A DNA stretch of 64,000 nucleotides from Akkermansiaceae bacterium (GTDB lineage Bacteria > Verrucomicrobiota > Verrucomicrobiia > Verrucomicrobiales > Akkermansiaceae). Both the position numbers and the translations under genes were made by a program. Where the stretch lies: NCBI GenBank assembly GCA_903888515.1, contig CAISTY010000097.1:1-64000 (forward strand), written 5' to 3'. Of the stretch, positions 24,975-33,735 are shown piece after piece. The notes beneath the pieces are model-generated. The model was not told the origin of the DNA, searched no databases, and saw nothing but the letters and a program-made list of their open reading frames with translations. The number at the start of each line of letters is the position of its first letter. The stretch's first letter is position 1.

Positions 24975-26551
24975 ATAATGCTAGGGTGTGTTGTAAGTGA
25001 TTCCGTGACACTGCTAATCACCGCTTGGCGATCGATTTTCCCATTGCCGGTCCGAGGCATCGTGCCGGGGTGAACTCTCACGGCGCGCGGAACCATATAG
25101 TTTGCCATCTTTTGCATACAATACCGCTTCAGTGCGGACCCCTCGATTGGAGCATCCGCATGCAGGGCAATGACCGCATGCACCACCTGTCCGAGCGCAT
25201 CATCATCCACACCGTAGGCCACCGCATCAGCCACCCCCTCAAATCCACACAGCAGGTCTTCTACCTCTGTTGGACTCAAGCGGAAACCGCTGCACTTGAT
25301 CATCGAATCGGCCCGTCCCACAAACCACAAGAAGCCATCCTCGTCCACACGAACGGTATCGCCACTATGCAGCACCTTCTCCTCGCCGATCAGAGGCATC
25401 AAGTGCGGGTTGACGCGTAGCTTCTCATTCGTGGCCTCGGGATTGTTCCAATACCCCAACGTGATCAGGCTGCCGCGGTGAATTAACTCCCCCTGTTGAC
25501 CAGGCCCACAGACGCCATCCTCTGGATGCACCACGTAAATCTCCGTGTTGGGTATGGCCCGGCCAATCGAGCCCATTTTGGCCTCAAATAGGCACGGCGG
25601 AAGATACGTGGAACGAAAGGCTTCGGTCAGCCCATACATCAGGAATATCTCTACCCCAGGAAACAACCCAGGCATCAAAGCAAGGGCATTCCGCGGAATC
25701 TTCCCTCCAGAATTGGTAATATATCGCAAGGCCGGAAAGGTCGTCGGCACATCGTGAAGGTATTGCACGACTTGTGTCCAACTCGGCGCCACCAACGCCA
25801 CACCTGTGACTTGATGCTGCACCACCGTCTTGATGATCTCAGCAGGCAAGGATACTGGCTGCAATACGACTGAGCCCCCGACCAGAAACATGGTCATGAT
25901 TTGGTTCAGCCCATAATCAAAACTCAAGGGCAGCAAACTCAAAATCCTGTCCCCGCAGGTATTCCCAAGATACTTCGCCACGATCCTCGCTCCCATGACG
26001 ATATTCTGATGCGTGAACATGACCCCCTTCGGCTTACCAGTAGAACCCGAGGTATAGAGCAACGCCGCCAAATCTGTATCAATACTGGGACATGGCGGCA
26101 GGTCATTCGCCTCTGGGAGATCCTCCCATATCACAACTTGACCTCCCCCATCCCTAGCACCACGAACGATCACCTGTCCCAAATCGGCAAGCACGGAGGA
26201 CTTCATGATCGATGCCAGCTTGCGACCATCCGTGAACAGGGCGCGAATCCCACAATCCCGGACGATATACTCAAGCTGATCCGTCACCCATGCATAGTTG
26301 ATGTTCACAAACACCGCCCCAATCCGCGCAATCGCAAACGTAGCCACTATCTCATCGATGCTCTTGGACAAATGAATCCCTACCCGGTCTCCTCGCCGAA
26401 CCCCCTGCGCATGCAAATAACTCGCCGCCTGCTCCACACGCCGCGCTAGCTCTCCGTAAGTGATAGCATCACCCTTGATCCGTACCGCAATAGCCTGTGG
26501 ACGATCGGCGATATTTTTAATCAGCAAATCAATTACTGTAAATGTAAACAT
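24971..26551 (-). CDS. AMP-forming acyl/aminoacyl ligase (ANL superfamily), exosortase-system associated type
   Basis: 526 residues. The ANL motifs are present: LLYTSGSTGKPKGVMFTH (about 164-181, P-loop), LLPLSFDYGLNQ, FLMYGLTEAFRS (A5), LHSGDTVRVDEDGFLWFVGR (A7/A8, split) and a C-terminal GNGKIDRQAV holding the catalytic lysine. It resembles amino acid adenylation enzymes and the acyl-CoA ligases that accompany exosortase A. Coupled by ATGA overlap to the ACP gene and followed by the PLP decarboxylase. The substrate is probably an amino or fatty acid; the sequence alone does not decide. Confidence 0.92.
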   Translation of the reverse strand: MFTFTVIDLLIKNIADRPQAIAVRIKGDAITYGELARRVEQAASYLHAQGVRRGDRVGIHLSKSIDEIVATFAIARIGAVFVNINYAWVTDQLEYIVRDCGIRALFTDGRKLASIMKSSVLADLGQVIVRGARDGGGQVVIWEDLPEANDLPPCPSIDTDLAALLYTSGSTGKPKGVMFTHQNIVMGARIVAKYLGNTCGDRILSLLPLSFDYGLNQIMTMFLVGGSVVLQPVSLPAEIIKTVVQHQVTGVALVAPSWTQVVQYLHDVPTTFPALRYITNSGGKIPRNALALMPGLFPGVEIFLMYGLTEAFRSTYLPPCLFEAKMGSIGRAIPNTEIYVVHPEDGVCGPGQQGELIHRGSLITLGYWNNPEATNEKLRVNPHLMPLIGEEKVLHSGDTVRVDEDGFLWFVGRADSMIKCSGFRLSPTEVEDLLCGFEGVADAVAYGVDDDALGQVVHAVIALHADAPIEGSALKRYCMQKMANYMVPRAVRVHPGTMPRTGNGKIDRQAVISSVTESLTTHPSII

Positions 26552-26823
26552 ACTATTTTATCTGGATAAATACTCTTTACCAGCTTTGGTCACGCCAGGA
26601 CGCACCCTAAGTTGAAATGTTAATTTCGAGCCCGTTTGAGCGCCTCTGACCCCGGAAACCAGTGACCAGAACACGGAGTGAGCACTAGCAAACCCGGAAA
26701 ACCTGGCAAAACCCTGACTTGCATGGCCGAAGGCAGACCAGACGTAAAGCCTGACCTAACGACAACATATTGAGATACCGGCGACGTGGAGTTTGCCTGT
26801 CTCTTCGGTCTGCGAGCGGCAAG
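26552..26823. other. Intergenic gap of 272 bp, unidentified
   Basis: It separates the Wzx gene from the acyl-ligase operon downstream. It contains purine-rich and GC-rich stretches with small self-complementary parts but no open frame, heptamer array, or promoter that I can defend. It may be a relic of inserted DNA. Confidence 0.35.
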
Positions 26824-28401
26824 CTAGCGTGATAATGAACCGGCACGATGTAATTTGGCCCTCATGCGCGAGCACCATGCTACGAGAGCCCTACGCTCAA
26901 CGCCGGACATGCACAAGGCCAGCGCCGTGACATACGCTAGGCCGCCAATGGCGCAAACTAGAAACAACTCGATCCAAGTATCCGGTATCCAATACGAACG
27001 GCACAGCAACAATAGCAGGACTGTGCAGATGGCTGGGGTTAAGCCAGGCCGCAGTGTCTCACGGAACCATCTCCGCGCAGGCGTATGCGACAATTTCAAG
27101 CCCAGCGGCCAGAACAGCAGCATGCCACCAAGCCCATTGGTGACCAAGGTGGCGGACGCAGAACCAATCGCCCCCCAGTGCAGGGTGCGCACCAAATACA
27201 GGGTGAGTGCCAGGTTCGCGACTTGGATCAAGGTATCAGTAAGAGAGGTTTGGTTGATGCGCGCTTTCGCATATGCAATGTTGTATAACGAAATCCCCGC
27301 ATAGCCGACTGGTAGCAAAAACATCATAATCATCATCACCGTGCCAGCTTTCTGGTAGGTCTCACCAACGTAGAGCGTGATAACTTCCCGGTGAAACACC
27401 ATCAGTGGCACAGCAATCAGCATCGCGGCCCACAGCGCATAGCGCCCGGATTTGATGTATGTCTCACGAATACGCTCGTCATCATCGAGGGCATCCATCG
27501 CGATCAAGGCGTCTTGCAGCGGAGACAGGATCATGTTGGCGGCACTTGTGATTTGCGAGGCAACCACCGATCCTAGGTGGAAGCAGGATACTTCAAAATT
27601 GTTTGCCCAGCGGTTCAGAATCAATGGATCGGCGGAGGTACGGATGGTATCCACCGTCTTGCCCAAGACCGCCCAGGAACCAAAGCTGAGAATTTCTTTG
27701 GCGCGGCTCCACTTGATCATGTGTCGATCAAAGCGAAGGCAGGGCACCAGTCGCCTGGATACCGCATTTCTTAGCAGCAGGCGCACCCAATCTGCCGCGC
27801 TCATCGCAACCACCACCCATAAAACCTTGGCACCAAACAAACGAATGAGGCTCAGCAACAATCCAATGCGCAGGAATTCGCAGGCTACGAATACCAGATT
27901 GTCCAAGTCATAGCGCTGACGCATGCTCATGCCGGTGCTAAACGGCGCGAGGGGAAAGCGAATCGCCAAGGTCACAAACATGAAAGAGACCATCCATCGG
28001 GCCTCACTCAACTTGTCCGCTTGGATGGTGAGAATGCGTTCCAGATTCCCGGCAATCACAAATCCCAGGACCGTCACCAATAACGCAATGCCCACCAAGG
28101 GCGCAAACATTGTCGAAACCAGCCGCGTGACCTCTTCTTCATCATCCTTGGCATAGGCACTCACCGCATAGCGCCCTAACCCACTATTTAGCAGGGTTGT
28201 CAGAATCGGTCCAAATGCCATCAACGACACCGTCACCGGATACAAGCTATACTCATCTGGGCCGATCTGCTTCAGCAAATACTGGTTCAACCAAACCAGC
28301 ACTGTGATGTTCAGAATCCTGGTCGCAATGTTGCTCGCTGTGCCAATCGCGATCAGATTCTTGTTCAGCAGGTCTTTGCTGTTTTTTGATGAGTTGCTCA
28401 C
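26824..28401 (-). CDS. Oligosaccharide flippase, Wzx/MOP superfamily
   Basis: 525 residues with about 12-14 predicted membrane helices spaced through the protein and short loops (for example IATRILNITVLVWLNQYLL, VVASQITSAANMILSPLQ, YAGISLYNIAYAKARINQT and FLVCAIGGLAYVTALAL). This is the layout of polysaccharide flippases in Wzx/Wzy systems, moving undecaprenyl-linked repeat units across the inner membrane. It stands between a GT2 gene upstream and the ligase-ACP-decarboxylase operon downstream, all in one direction. The only other polytopic transport-like gene is the ligase/polymerase at 37.9-39.4 kb, so the pair could form a Wzy-dependent pathway. Confidence 0.9.
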   Translation of the reverse strand: MSNSSKNSKDLLNKNLIAIGTASNIATRILNITVLVWLNQYLLKQIGPDEYSLYPVTVSLMAFGPILTTLLNSGLGRYAVSAYAKDDEEEVTRLVSTMFAPLVGIALLVTVLGFVIAGNLERILTIQADKLSEARWMVSFMFVTLAIRFPLAPFSTGMSMRQRYDLDNLVFVACEFLRIGLLLSLIRLFGAKVLWVVVAMSAADWVRLLLRNAVSRRLVPCLRFDRHMIKWSRAKEILSFGSWAVLGKTVDTIRTSADPLILNRWANNFEVSCFHLGSVVASQITSAANMILSPLQDALIAMDALDDDERIRETYIKSGRYALWAAMLIAVPLMVFHREVITLYVGETYQKAGTVMMIMMFLLPVGYAGISLYNIAYAKARINQTSLTDTLIQVANLALTLYLVRTLHWGAIGSASATLVTNGLGGMLLFWPLGLKLSHTPARRWFRETLRPGLTPAICTVLLLLLCRSYWIPDTWIELFLVCAIGGLAYVTALALCMSGVERRALVAWCSRMRAKLHRAGSLSR

Positions 28402-28468
28402 AAGTCACAATTTAGAAGCGGCACGAGGATGTTACGGCCAGGAACACAATGTTCAGTTATGGTTGGTT

Positions 28469-29422
28469 TTAGACAATCCGCACACCGTCCTTGCGTTGGC
28501 CCGGCGCAGGCGTCGCTGCTCTTGCCCGCTTGGCTTGGAAAGCGTCCCGCATCGCTAATACAGCCCCCATAGGCAAGGCCCCTACGGTCATCCATCGATA
28601 GATCCATGGTTTGACGGCGAAGGGGCTCTTTTTCGCCATGACGCAGCATTTGGCGAGTGAGATGGCTACGCGGGCGGCTTTGGGGAAGCGGATCGGCACT
28701 CGCCCGTTCAGCAATTCGAGGCGTAAAAGGTAGTTTGCCGTGGGATTGTGAAAACTATGCAAAGCGGCAAAATTTGTCAGTCCATCGCTCTGATATTCTT
28801 TCACCCCTGCGATTCGGTTGATGCAGCGCATATGGTATGCTTGTGAAATCCGATTCCACACCAATGATTCCGGAATCAAATGCCGACCAAGATCATCTGG
28901 AAAGGGAAATTGGCGCAGGATATCCATACGGATTAGTCCCATCTTATCACCCCACACATTGAGATTATAGCGCAGATCAATGGCATTGCTATCCATCCGA
29001 TCCCGCGGGAAACGGTCCCCAACCACCGCCCCATCCGGATACTGAAACAAACAGCAAACCCCTGAATAGTTTTGCTGATTAGGGATGGACCGCCATTCCT
29101 CCAACATCACTTCCAACGCATTCGGCACCATCCAGTCGTCCGAATCCACCATCACGAACAAGTCCGCATGGGCCTCCTTGACACAAAGATTATGGGCGGA
29201 ATGCTTGCCGCCATTTTCCTTCCAGATGTATCGAATCGGCATCGTTGCCTCTATCTGCCAGGATTCCACCAGTGCCTTGGTCTGGTCCCATGAGCCATCA
29301 TCCACAATGAGCCACTCAAAATCCCGAAATGTCTGTTGTTTCAGACATTCATACACCCGCGGCAGGAGTTTCACCCGGTTGTAGGTAGGAGTGCAGACTG
29401 TGAAAATCGGCTTGGCAATCAT
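28469..29422 (-). CDS. GT2 family (GT-A) glycosyltransferase
   Basis: 317 residues from the ATG at 29422 (MIAKPIFTVCTPTYNR). The GT-A landmarks are present: TPTYNRVKLLPRVYECL, WLIVDDGSWDQT (first DD), NGGKHSAHN and the metal-binding DSDDWMV. The C-terminal portion has a tryptophan/tyrosine-rich acceptor part. It would be an inverting transferase acting on the growing lipid-linked repeat. Upstream is the intact acyltransferase gene, downstream the flippase. Its composition is less GC-rich than the outer parts of the locus. Confidence 0.9.
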   Translation of the reverse strand: MIAKPIFTVCTPTYNRVKLLPRVYECLKQQTFRDFEWLIVDDGSWDQTKALVESWQIEATMPIRYIWKENGGKHSAHNLCVKEAHADLFVMVDSDDWMVPNALEVMLEEWRSIPNQQNYSGVCCLFQYPDGAVVGDRFPRDRMDSNAIDLRYNLNVWGDKMGLIRMDILRQFPFPDDLGRHLIPESLVWNRISQAYHMRCINRIAGVKEYQSDGLTNFAALHSFHNPTANYLLRLELLNGRVPIRFPKAARVAISLAKCCVMAKKSPFAVKPWIYRWMTVGALPMGAVLAMRDAFQAKRARAATPAPGQRKDGVRIV

Positions 29423-29558
29423 TGAACGATTAGCTTTGGGCAACAAAGAATTGCTGGTTTTGATCTAGTTTTTGTGGCTCCGACTCCAATTAGCGATACC
29501 TCAATCGTATGCTTTATCAAGGCTTCTCAGATCAATAGCGCAGTTGAACGCAAATCGG

Positions 29559-30170
29559 TCAAATGGACCGTTTCCCTAGCTGATCAAGTGCATCAACTGA
29601 GAGGATGTAGCCGTCTCCATCCGGCATCGCCGAGCGCATCTGTCGCCGCATTTCCACCGTTCCACCACATTTCACTCGATACTCTTCGCCAAACGTCGGA
29701 GCAGTAGCCATTCTGGTCCGGACTTTTTCTTGAAGTGCCAGCACTGACTTGATCACCCGAGCTGGGTTCCCGCCCACAAGCAACCCCTCTGGAACGTCCT
29801 TGGTCACGACACTACCAGCCGCCACAATCGCTCCCTTTCCGATTCGGATATTTGGGAGCACGATAGAGAAGGCGCCAATAAACACATCATCATCCACTTC
29901 GATTACTCCTATTCTGCTAGCTCCCATCGACCGCCAGAGACACGCATCATGCGAGATAAAGCGCACCCCACGGGCCAGAGTAACTCGATCACCCAGCTTG
30001 ACATGAGTTGCCCATGGAGACTCGATTTCAGCGTCCGGTGCTAAATAGCAATCTTCGCCGACAATCATACCCCATTCCCTCAATGCATGAATCCGCTCGT
30101 CCATGCTGGGATTTACACACAATATTTCTTTGATTCTTTCACGTATATATTTGATTTTCATTTTTATCAA
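29559..30170 (-). CDS. LbH (hexapeptide-repeat) acyltransferase
   Basis: 203 residues. The beta-helix runs from [15 protein letters not shown] through [20 protein letters not shown] (catalytic histidine region) to [18 protein letters not shown] and [25 protein letters not shown] conserved-looking tail follows ([19 protein letters not shown]). It is probably a sugar O-acetyltransferase in repeat-unit decoration. A truncated paralogue of its C-terminal half lies at 19568-19870. In both places the partner is a GT4 gene of the same subgroup; here the partner at 30364-31553 is frameshifted while this gene is intact. Confidence 0.9.
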   Translation of the reverse strand: MIKMKIKYIRERIKEILCVNPSMDERIHALREWGMIVGEDCYLAPDAEIESPWATHVKLGDRVTLARGVRFISHDACLWRSMGASRIGVIEVDDDVFIGAFSIVLPNIRIGKGAIVAAGSVVTKDVPEGLLVGGNPARVIKSVLALQEKVRTRMATAPTFGEEYRVKCGGTVEMRRQMRSAMPDGDGYILSVDALDQLGKRSI

Positions 30171-30363
30171 GTTTGCTGAATGTTTCGAAGTGGGTCAGCG
30201 TCTTTGAAAAGCTCACGAGCACACGGGAGGGATGTCCTATAAGGTTGTGATTTCCGATTGGGTTTTGTCTGGGGATTCGAAGGTACTCTAGCCAAGGTTC
30301 AGATATGCTTGCCGGTGGAACTCGGAATTCACAACGCCCTTGGGGCGGGATTGGGGCCAAAAG

Positions 30364-31553
30364 TCAGCCACGGGCCGCAGGCATCGCGGCGTGCGGATGC
30401 GCGGCGGATGAGGATGATGGCTGTGCTTCAGCCAGAATCGAGTGATAGGCTTGCAGGGTTTTATCCACTACCAGATCAGGGTGGAAATGTTCCCTCGCAG
30501 CGGTCCGTGCGCAGGCTCCAAATGACTCTCGTTGCCATGGATTCTGCAGCAATTCGGTCAAGCGCTGCGCCACATCGGCGGACTTCTCTGGATCGACCAG
30601 AAAGCCGCTTTGCCCGTGATCGATCATGTAAGGCATTCCACAGCGATTTGAGGTAACAACCGGCACGCCAACGGCCATTGCTTCGGCGATCGCCATCGGA
30701 GCGTTTTCCTGCAAGGACGGAAGCAAAAAGACGCTTGCCCTAGAAAGCTCCTTCGAGAGTCGATCATGATCAATGTGCCCGAGGAACTCCACGTTCTTGT
30801 GGATACCCAAGCCGTCGACCGCTTCCTTCACCTGCTTCAGATACGCTGGATCGGAAGCAGTCCCTGCGATCACCAACTTAGCTTCGCATCCGCTGGAAAC
30901 TGCCGCCGCAAAGGACCTCACGGAGGCAAGGGTGTTCTTCCGCGGGCTGATCCAACCAACGCAGAGAACCCTCGGGACCACGTCCTCCACGTGCTCTATG
31001 TGGAAGAATCGTTCGTCCAATGGGTTGTTGATTTCGTGTATCACCCCTTTCGCATCGGGCGCAATTTTTGCCTTGACATAGGGATTGATCGAAACGAGGT
31101 GCCGGTGCTTTGCGAATCCGCGGCGCTCCGCCCACTTCCAGGCAAGCGCGCGCACCGCACCAAAGCGCGCCTCCTCGGCCACTACATTCTCGCTGTCGAA
31201 CCCGTGCACCGTGAACAGTTGCGGAATATCCCGACAGGGCGCTGGCAATCCGTAGGTCTCGTGCCAATGGACGAGGTCCGGCTTGATCTCAGCGATCTTT
31301 TCGAGAATACGCCGCCGTGTCGGCCCTGCATGAACGTCGAGGATTTGGGGCCAACCGGATCGCCCAAAGCGATGGATCTTCACGCCCGACACCTCCTCAT
31401 AGGAAGAACTCGTCCCGTTTCCAGCGAGATGACTTCGACATCCACCTGACCATCGGCCTGCAAGGCCCGGCTGAGGACGACGGTAACGGCTTGAACACCA
31501 CCCCGGGGAGTCGACTCGACCACGGGAAATCGACTGACGATGACTACTTTCAT
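30364..31553 (-). pseudogene. GT4 family glycosyltransferase, paralogue B, frameshifted
   Basis: The natural start is the ATG at 31553 (MKVVIVSRFPVVESTPRGG), parallel to paralogue A, but this frame ends at a TGA at 31380-31382. The remainder, from EEVSGVKIHRFG to the stop at 30364, is in another frame. The break lies at about 31400-31421. After it the protein is complete: TVHGFDSEN, VLCVGWISPRKNTLAS, LLGHIDH-like FLGHIDHDRLSKEL, SLQENAPMAIAEAMAVG and TSNRCGMPYMI. A single-base indel or a sequencing error would explain the split. If real, the acceptor-binding domain is not made in frame and the enzyme should be inactive. Confidence 0.85.
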
Positions 31554-31838
31554 TGCTTCGGCGCACTCGGATTAATGGAATCGGCCAACATAGCACACAT
31601 CTGGCTTCAGGAAGGCTCATGGAAAATTTTCATCACCAGATCGCACTTCTGGATTATACCATAACTCAGCGGAAAGGTCGGTTGGATTGAAGCGCAGCGC
31701 AGTTTCTGGCCGTGAATCTGAATAGTGAGAAGACGGCAGATTCCGGTCCGCGTGAGTATCCTCTAAAGGAGATAACGCGGATTCCTCTTTTATTGAGGCT
31801 AGTCATGATTTGGATGCTGATTACGAAGAAGCAACGAA
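31554..31838. other. Intergenic gap of 285 bp
   Basis: Separates the SGNH hydrolase gene from the frameshifted GT4 gene downstream. No gene, repeat array or convincing hairpin was recognised; a mixed-composition stretch around 31720-31830 is AT-richer than its surroundings. Confidence 0.35.
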
Positions 31839-32591
31839 TCAATTGGAAGCAGGCTCGATGGTCGCATTCGCCGGGGACTTCTGTTCTCCAAGAGCGCTGA
31901 TGACGGCAGTTCGGAGGTTGGCGGCGAGGATCCGGTTGCCTTCGTTGTTCGGGTGCATGCCGTCGCCGTCATGCAGATCGCGTCGCAACTGGCCGGCTTG
32001 TGTCAAATTGGAGTGATCGACGAAGGACAGGCGTGGAGAGTTGGCGGCGAGGTGCTGTAACAGGGTGTTCAGCTTTGAAGTCGAGGTGTTTTGGCCGCGC
32101 AGTATATCACGGGCGCCTTCGTCTACCAACGGCACAGAAGAAATTATGACGGGGAGGCGTGAGTCGATGCGTGCGATGATTTTCTCCATGTTCGCGACCA
32201 CGACTTCGGGAGCACGATACGTCAGGTCGTTGCCTCCAATGCAGAGGACCACTGCGGAGGCGCGCTCGAATGCATAGTCTCCCATTCGTTCCAGGACTCC
32301 AACGGTAGTGTCGCCCCCGATGCCGTAGTTCACCGAGGGCTGGATGACCGCATCCACACAGAGGCCCTGGATGATGCTGTCACCAATAAAGAAAACCGAG
32401 CCCTTGGGAACGCGCGCAGTAGAGCGGGAGTGATACGCCCGCATGTCGCGAAAATGTTTGGAAAGTTCCTCGGGATGCGGTTTTCCTGCGAGCTTGGCCA
32501 TAACCCTGGGAATGAAATCGGATTTCCAGAGAATCAGTCCGAGGAGCAAATGCAGTGCGATCAGGTAGGCGATGAGCATCGTGCGTTTCAT
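31839..32591 (-). CDS. SGNH/GDSL hydrolase with N-terminal anchor
   Basis: 250 residues. A hydrophobic N-terminus (LIAYLIALHLLLGLILW) is a signal anchor or signal peptide. All four SGNH blocks are present: VFFIGDSIIQG (Ser nucleophile), YGIGGDTTVGVLERM (Gly), VVLCIGGNDLTYR (Asn) and HDGDGMHPNNEGNRI (Asp and His). It should be an esterase or acyltransferase-like hydrolase facing the periplasm. Its ATG overlaps the stop of the upstream sulfotransferase gene by four bases, indicating coupled expression and perhaps linked functions on the same decorated polymer. Confidence 0.9.
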   Translation of the reverse strand: MKRTMLIAYLIALHLLLGLILWKSDFIPRVMAKLAGKPHPEELSKHFRDMRAYHSRSTARVPKGSVFFIGDSIIQGLCVDAVIQPSVNYGIGGDTTVGVLERMGDYAFERASAVVLCIGGNDLTYRAPEVVVANMEKIIARIDSRLPVIISSVPLVDEGARDILRGQNTSTSKLNTLLQHLAANSPRLSFVDHSNLTQAGQLRRDLHDGDGMHPNNEGNRILAANLRTAVISALGEQKSPANATIEPASN

Positions 32592-33520
32592 GGTTGCCGG
32601 GGGATGGACTCATCCAGATCGTAACCATAGAGCGCATTGAGTTCACGGCCGCGCCGTTCAAAGTTCTCGAGATCCTGGGCCGTGAGGAGTGCCGGCCATT
32701 CGTTGCGCAATTCGATGGGCCTGTCACCTAGGAGACGGCTGTTGTGGCCGATGATGTGCTGTGGTTCCTGGGTGCTTGGGCTAAGGCAGTGCTCGCTCTG
32801 GTCATCCAGCCCGGAGAACGCCAGAATCTCCGACAGAACACGGCGCGAATCCTGGCAGAAATCCTCATATCGAACTTCCATGAGCCTCATCTTCGGAAGC
32901 ACTTTCCTGAGTCTTTCGCATTCGCTGACCTTGTTTTCCCAAAGATGAAAATTGGCACGCATGTCAGGGTCGCGTTTTTTGTATGAGGCGACAATTGCCC
33001 GGCCGTCCCGGACCAGATAGATCGCCCGGATGTCATAGTGTCCGGTGCGGCTGAGATGCATGAGCCTTGTTGGATCCTTCGAGTCGTCCAGAAACACGGG
33101 CTTCCGCAAGACCTCACAGATTTTGTCGATCACGATCTTGTTGCGCTGATTGATCCTGGCGAGGGCCCGCGCCGCCGGGGGCCAGCAGGTGAAAGCCGCC
33201 CTCCGAAGGCTTTCAAAACCAGGACCACGCATCTGGGCACCGACAACCCGGCTCGCAAAGCTTCCGTTGCTGCCGTAGTGGGTTCCAAAATCCCCGAAAT
33301 CCAATGCAACTCCCTCTTCCGCAAAAGCTGCGGCCACCTGCTTCCAGAACGCGCACTCGAGCAGTTCCGCGCCGCAGCCACATTGGAAGTTCCGGTAGTC
33401 GGGGATCGAGCTCATCTTCAACTCCCCAACCGTGGCAATCTGTGAGTGCCGCGCCAGGATCCTGGTCAGCAGCGTTGAGCCGCAGTGCGCACAGCCCATG
33501 ATGTAGATGAGTTTTCGCAT
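32588..33520 (-). CDS. PAPS-dependent sulfotransferase family protein
   Basis: 310 residues. The 5'-phosphosulfate-binding loop is MGCAHCGSTLLTRIL (residues 8-22). The 3'-phosphate-binding region is AIYLVRDGRAIVASYKKRDPD, followed by VRYEDFCQDSRRVLSEI, which are the usual second and third landmarks of sulfotransferase_3-type proteins. Bacterial relatives sulfate polysaccharides or other acceptors in the cytoplasm using PAPS. No PAPS synthesis genes occur in the window. It is followed directly (ATGA overlap) by the SGNH hydrolase gene and preceded by repeat element E5. Confidence 0.87.
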   Translation of the reverse strand: MRKLIYIMGCAHCGSTLLTRILARHSQIATVGELKMSSIPDYRNFQCGCGAELLECAFWKQVAAAFAEEGVALDFGDFGTHYGSNGSFASRVVGAQMRGPGFESLRRAAFTCWPPAARALARINQRNKIVIDKICEVLRKPVFLDDSKDPTRLMHLSRTGHYDIRAIYLVRDGRAIVASYKKRDPDMRANFHLWENKVSECERLRKVLPKMRLMEVRYEDFCQDSRRVLSEILAFSGLDDQSEHCLSPSTQEPQHIIGHNSRLLGDRPIELRNEWPALLTAQDLENFERRGRELNALYGYDLDESIPRQP

Positions 33521-33735
33521 GGAGAGGAAGAGTCTGAAGTCAAAATGTCAAAGGTCGAAGGTCGAGATATTGAAGAGTCGAAGGTCTAAAAGTCAAAGGT
33601 CGAAGGTCGCGAATGGGGAGTGCTTTGCGCGAGGACATTCGCTGATCAATGAAATGCTGAAGGAGACTCCGAAGGGCTGAACGTCATCGACTTTCGGACT
33701 TTCAGACTTTAAGACTTGCGACTTTCCGACTCTTC
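33521..33735. repeat. Heptamer-arm element E5
   Basis: It fills the whole 181-bp gap between the GT4 stop at 33702 and the sulfotransferase start at 33520, and extends into the GT4 3' end. The left arm (33531-33612) is a run of 7-8-bp units of the type GTCGAAG/GTCTAAAA/GTCAAAG. The core (about 33613-33690) contains GTGCTTTGCGCGAGGACATT. The right arm (33690-33735) has inverted units such as GACTTTC GGACTTTC AGACTTT. The core and arms recur, in reverse orientation in E6 and in the same orientation in E7. Confidence 0.82.
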
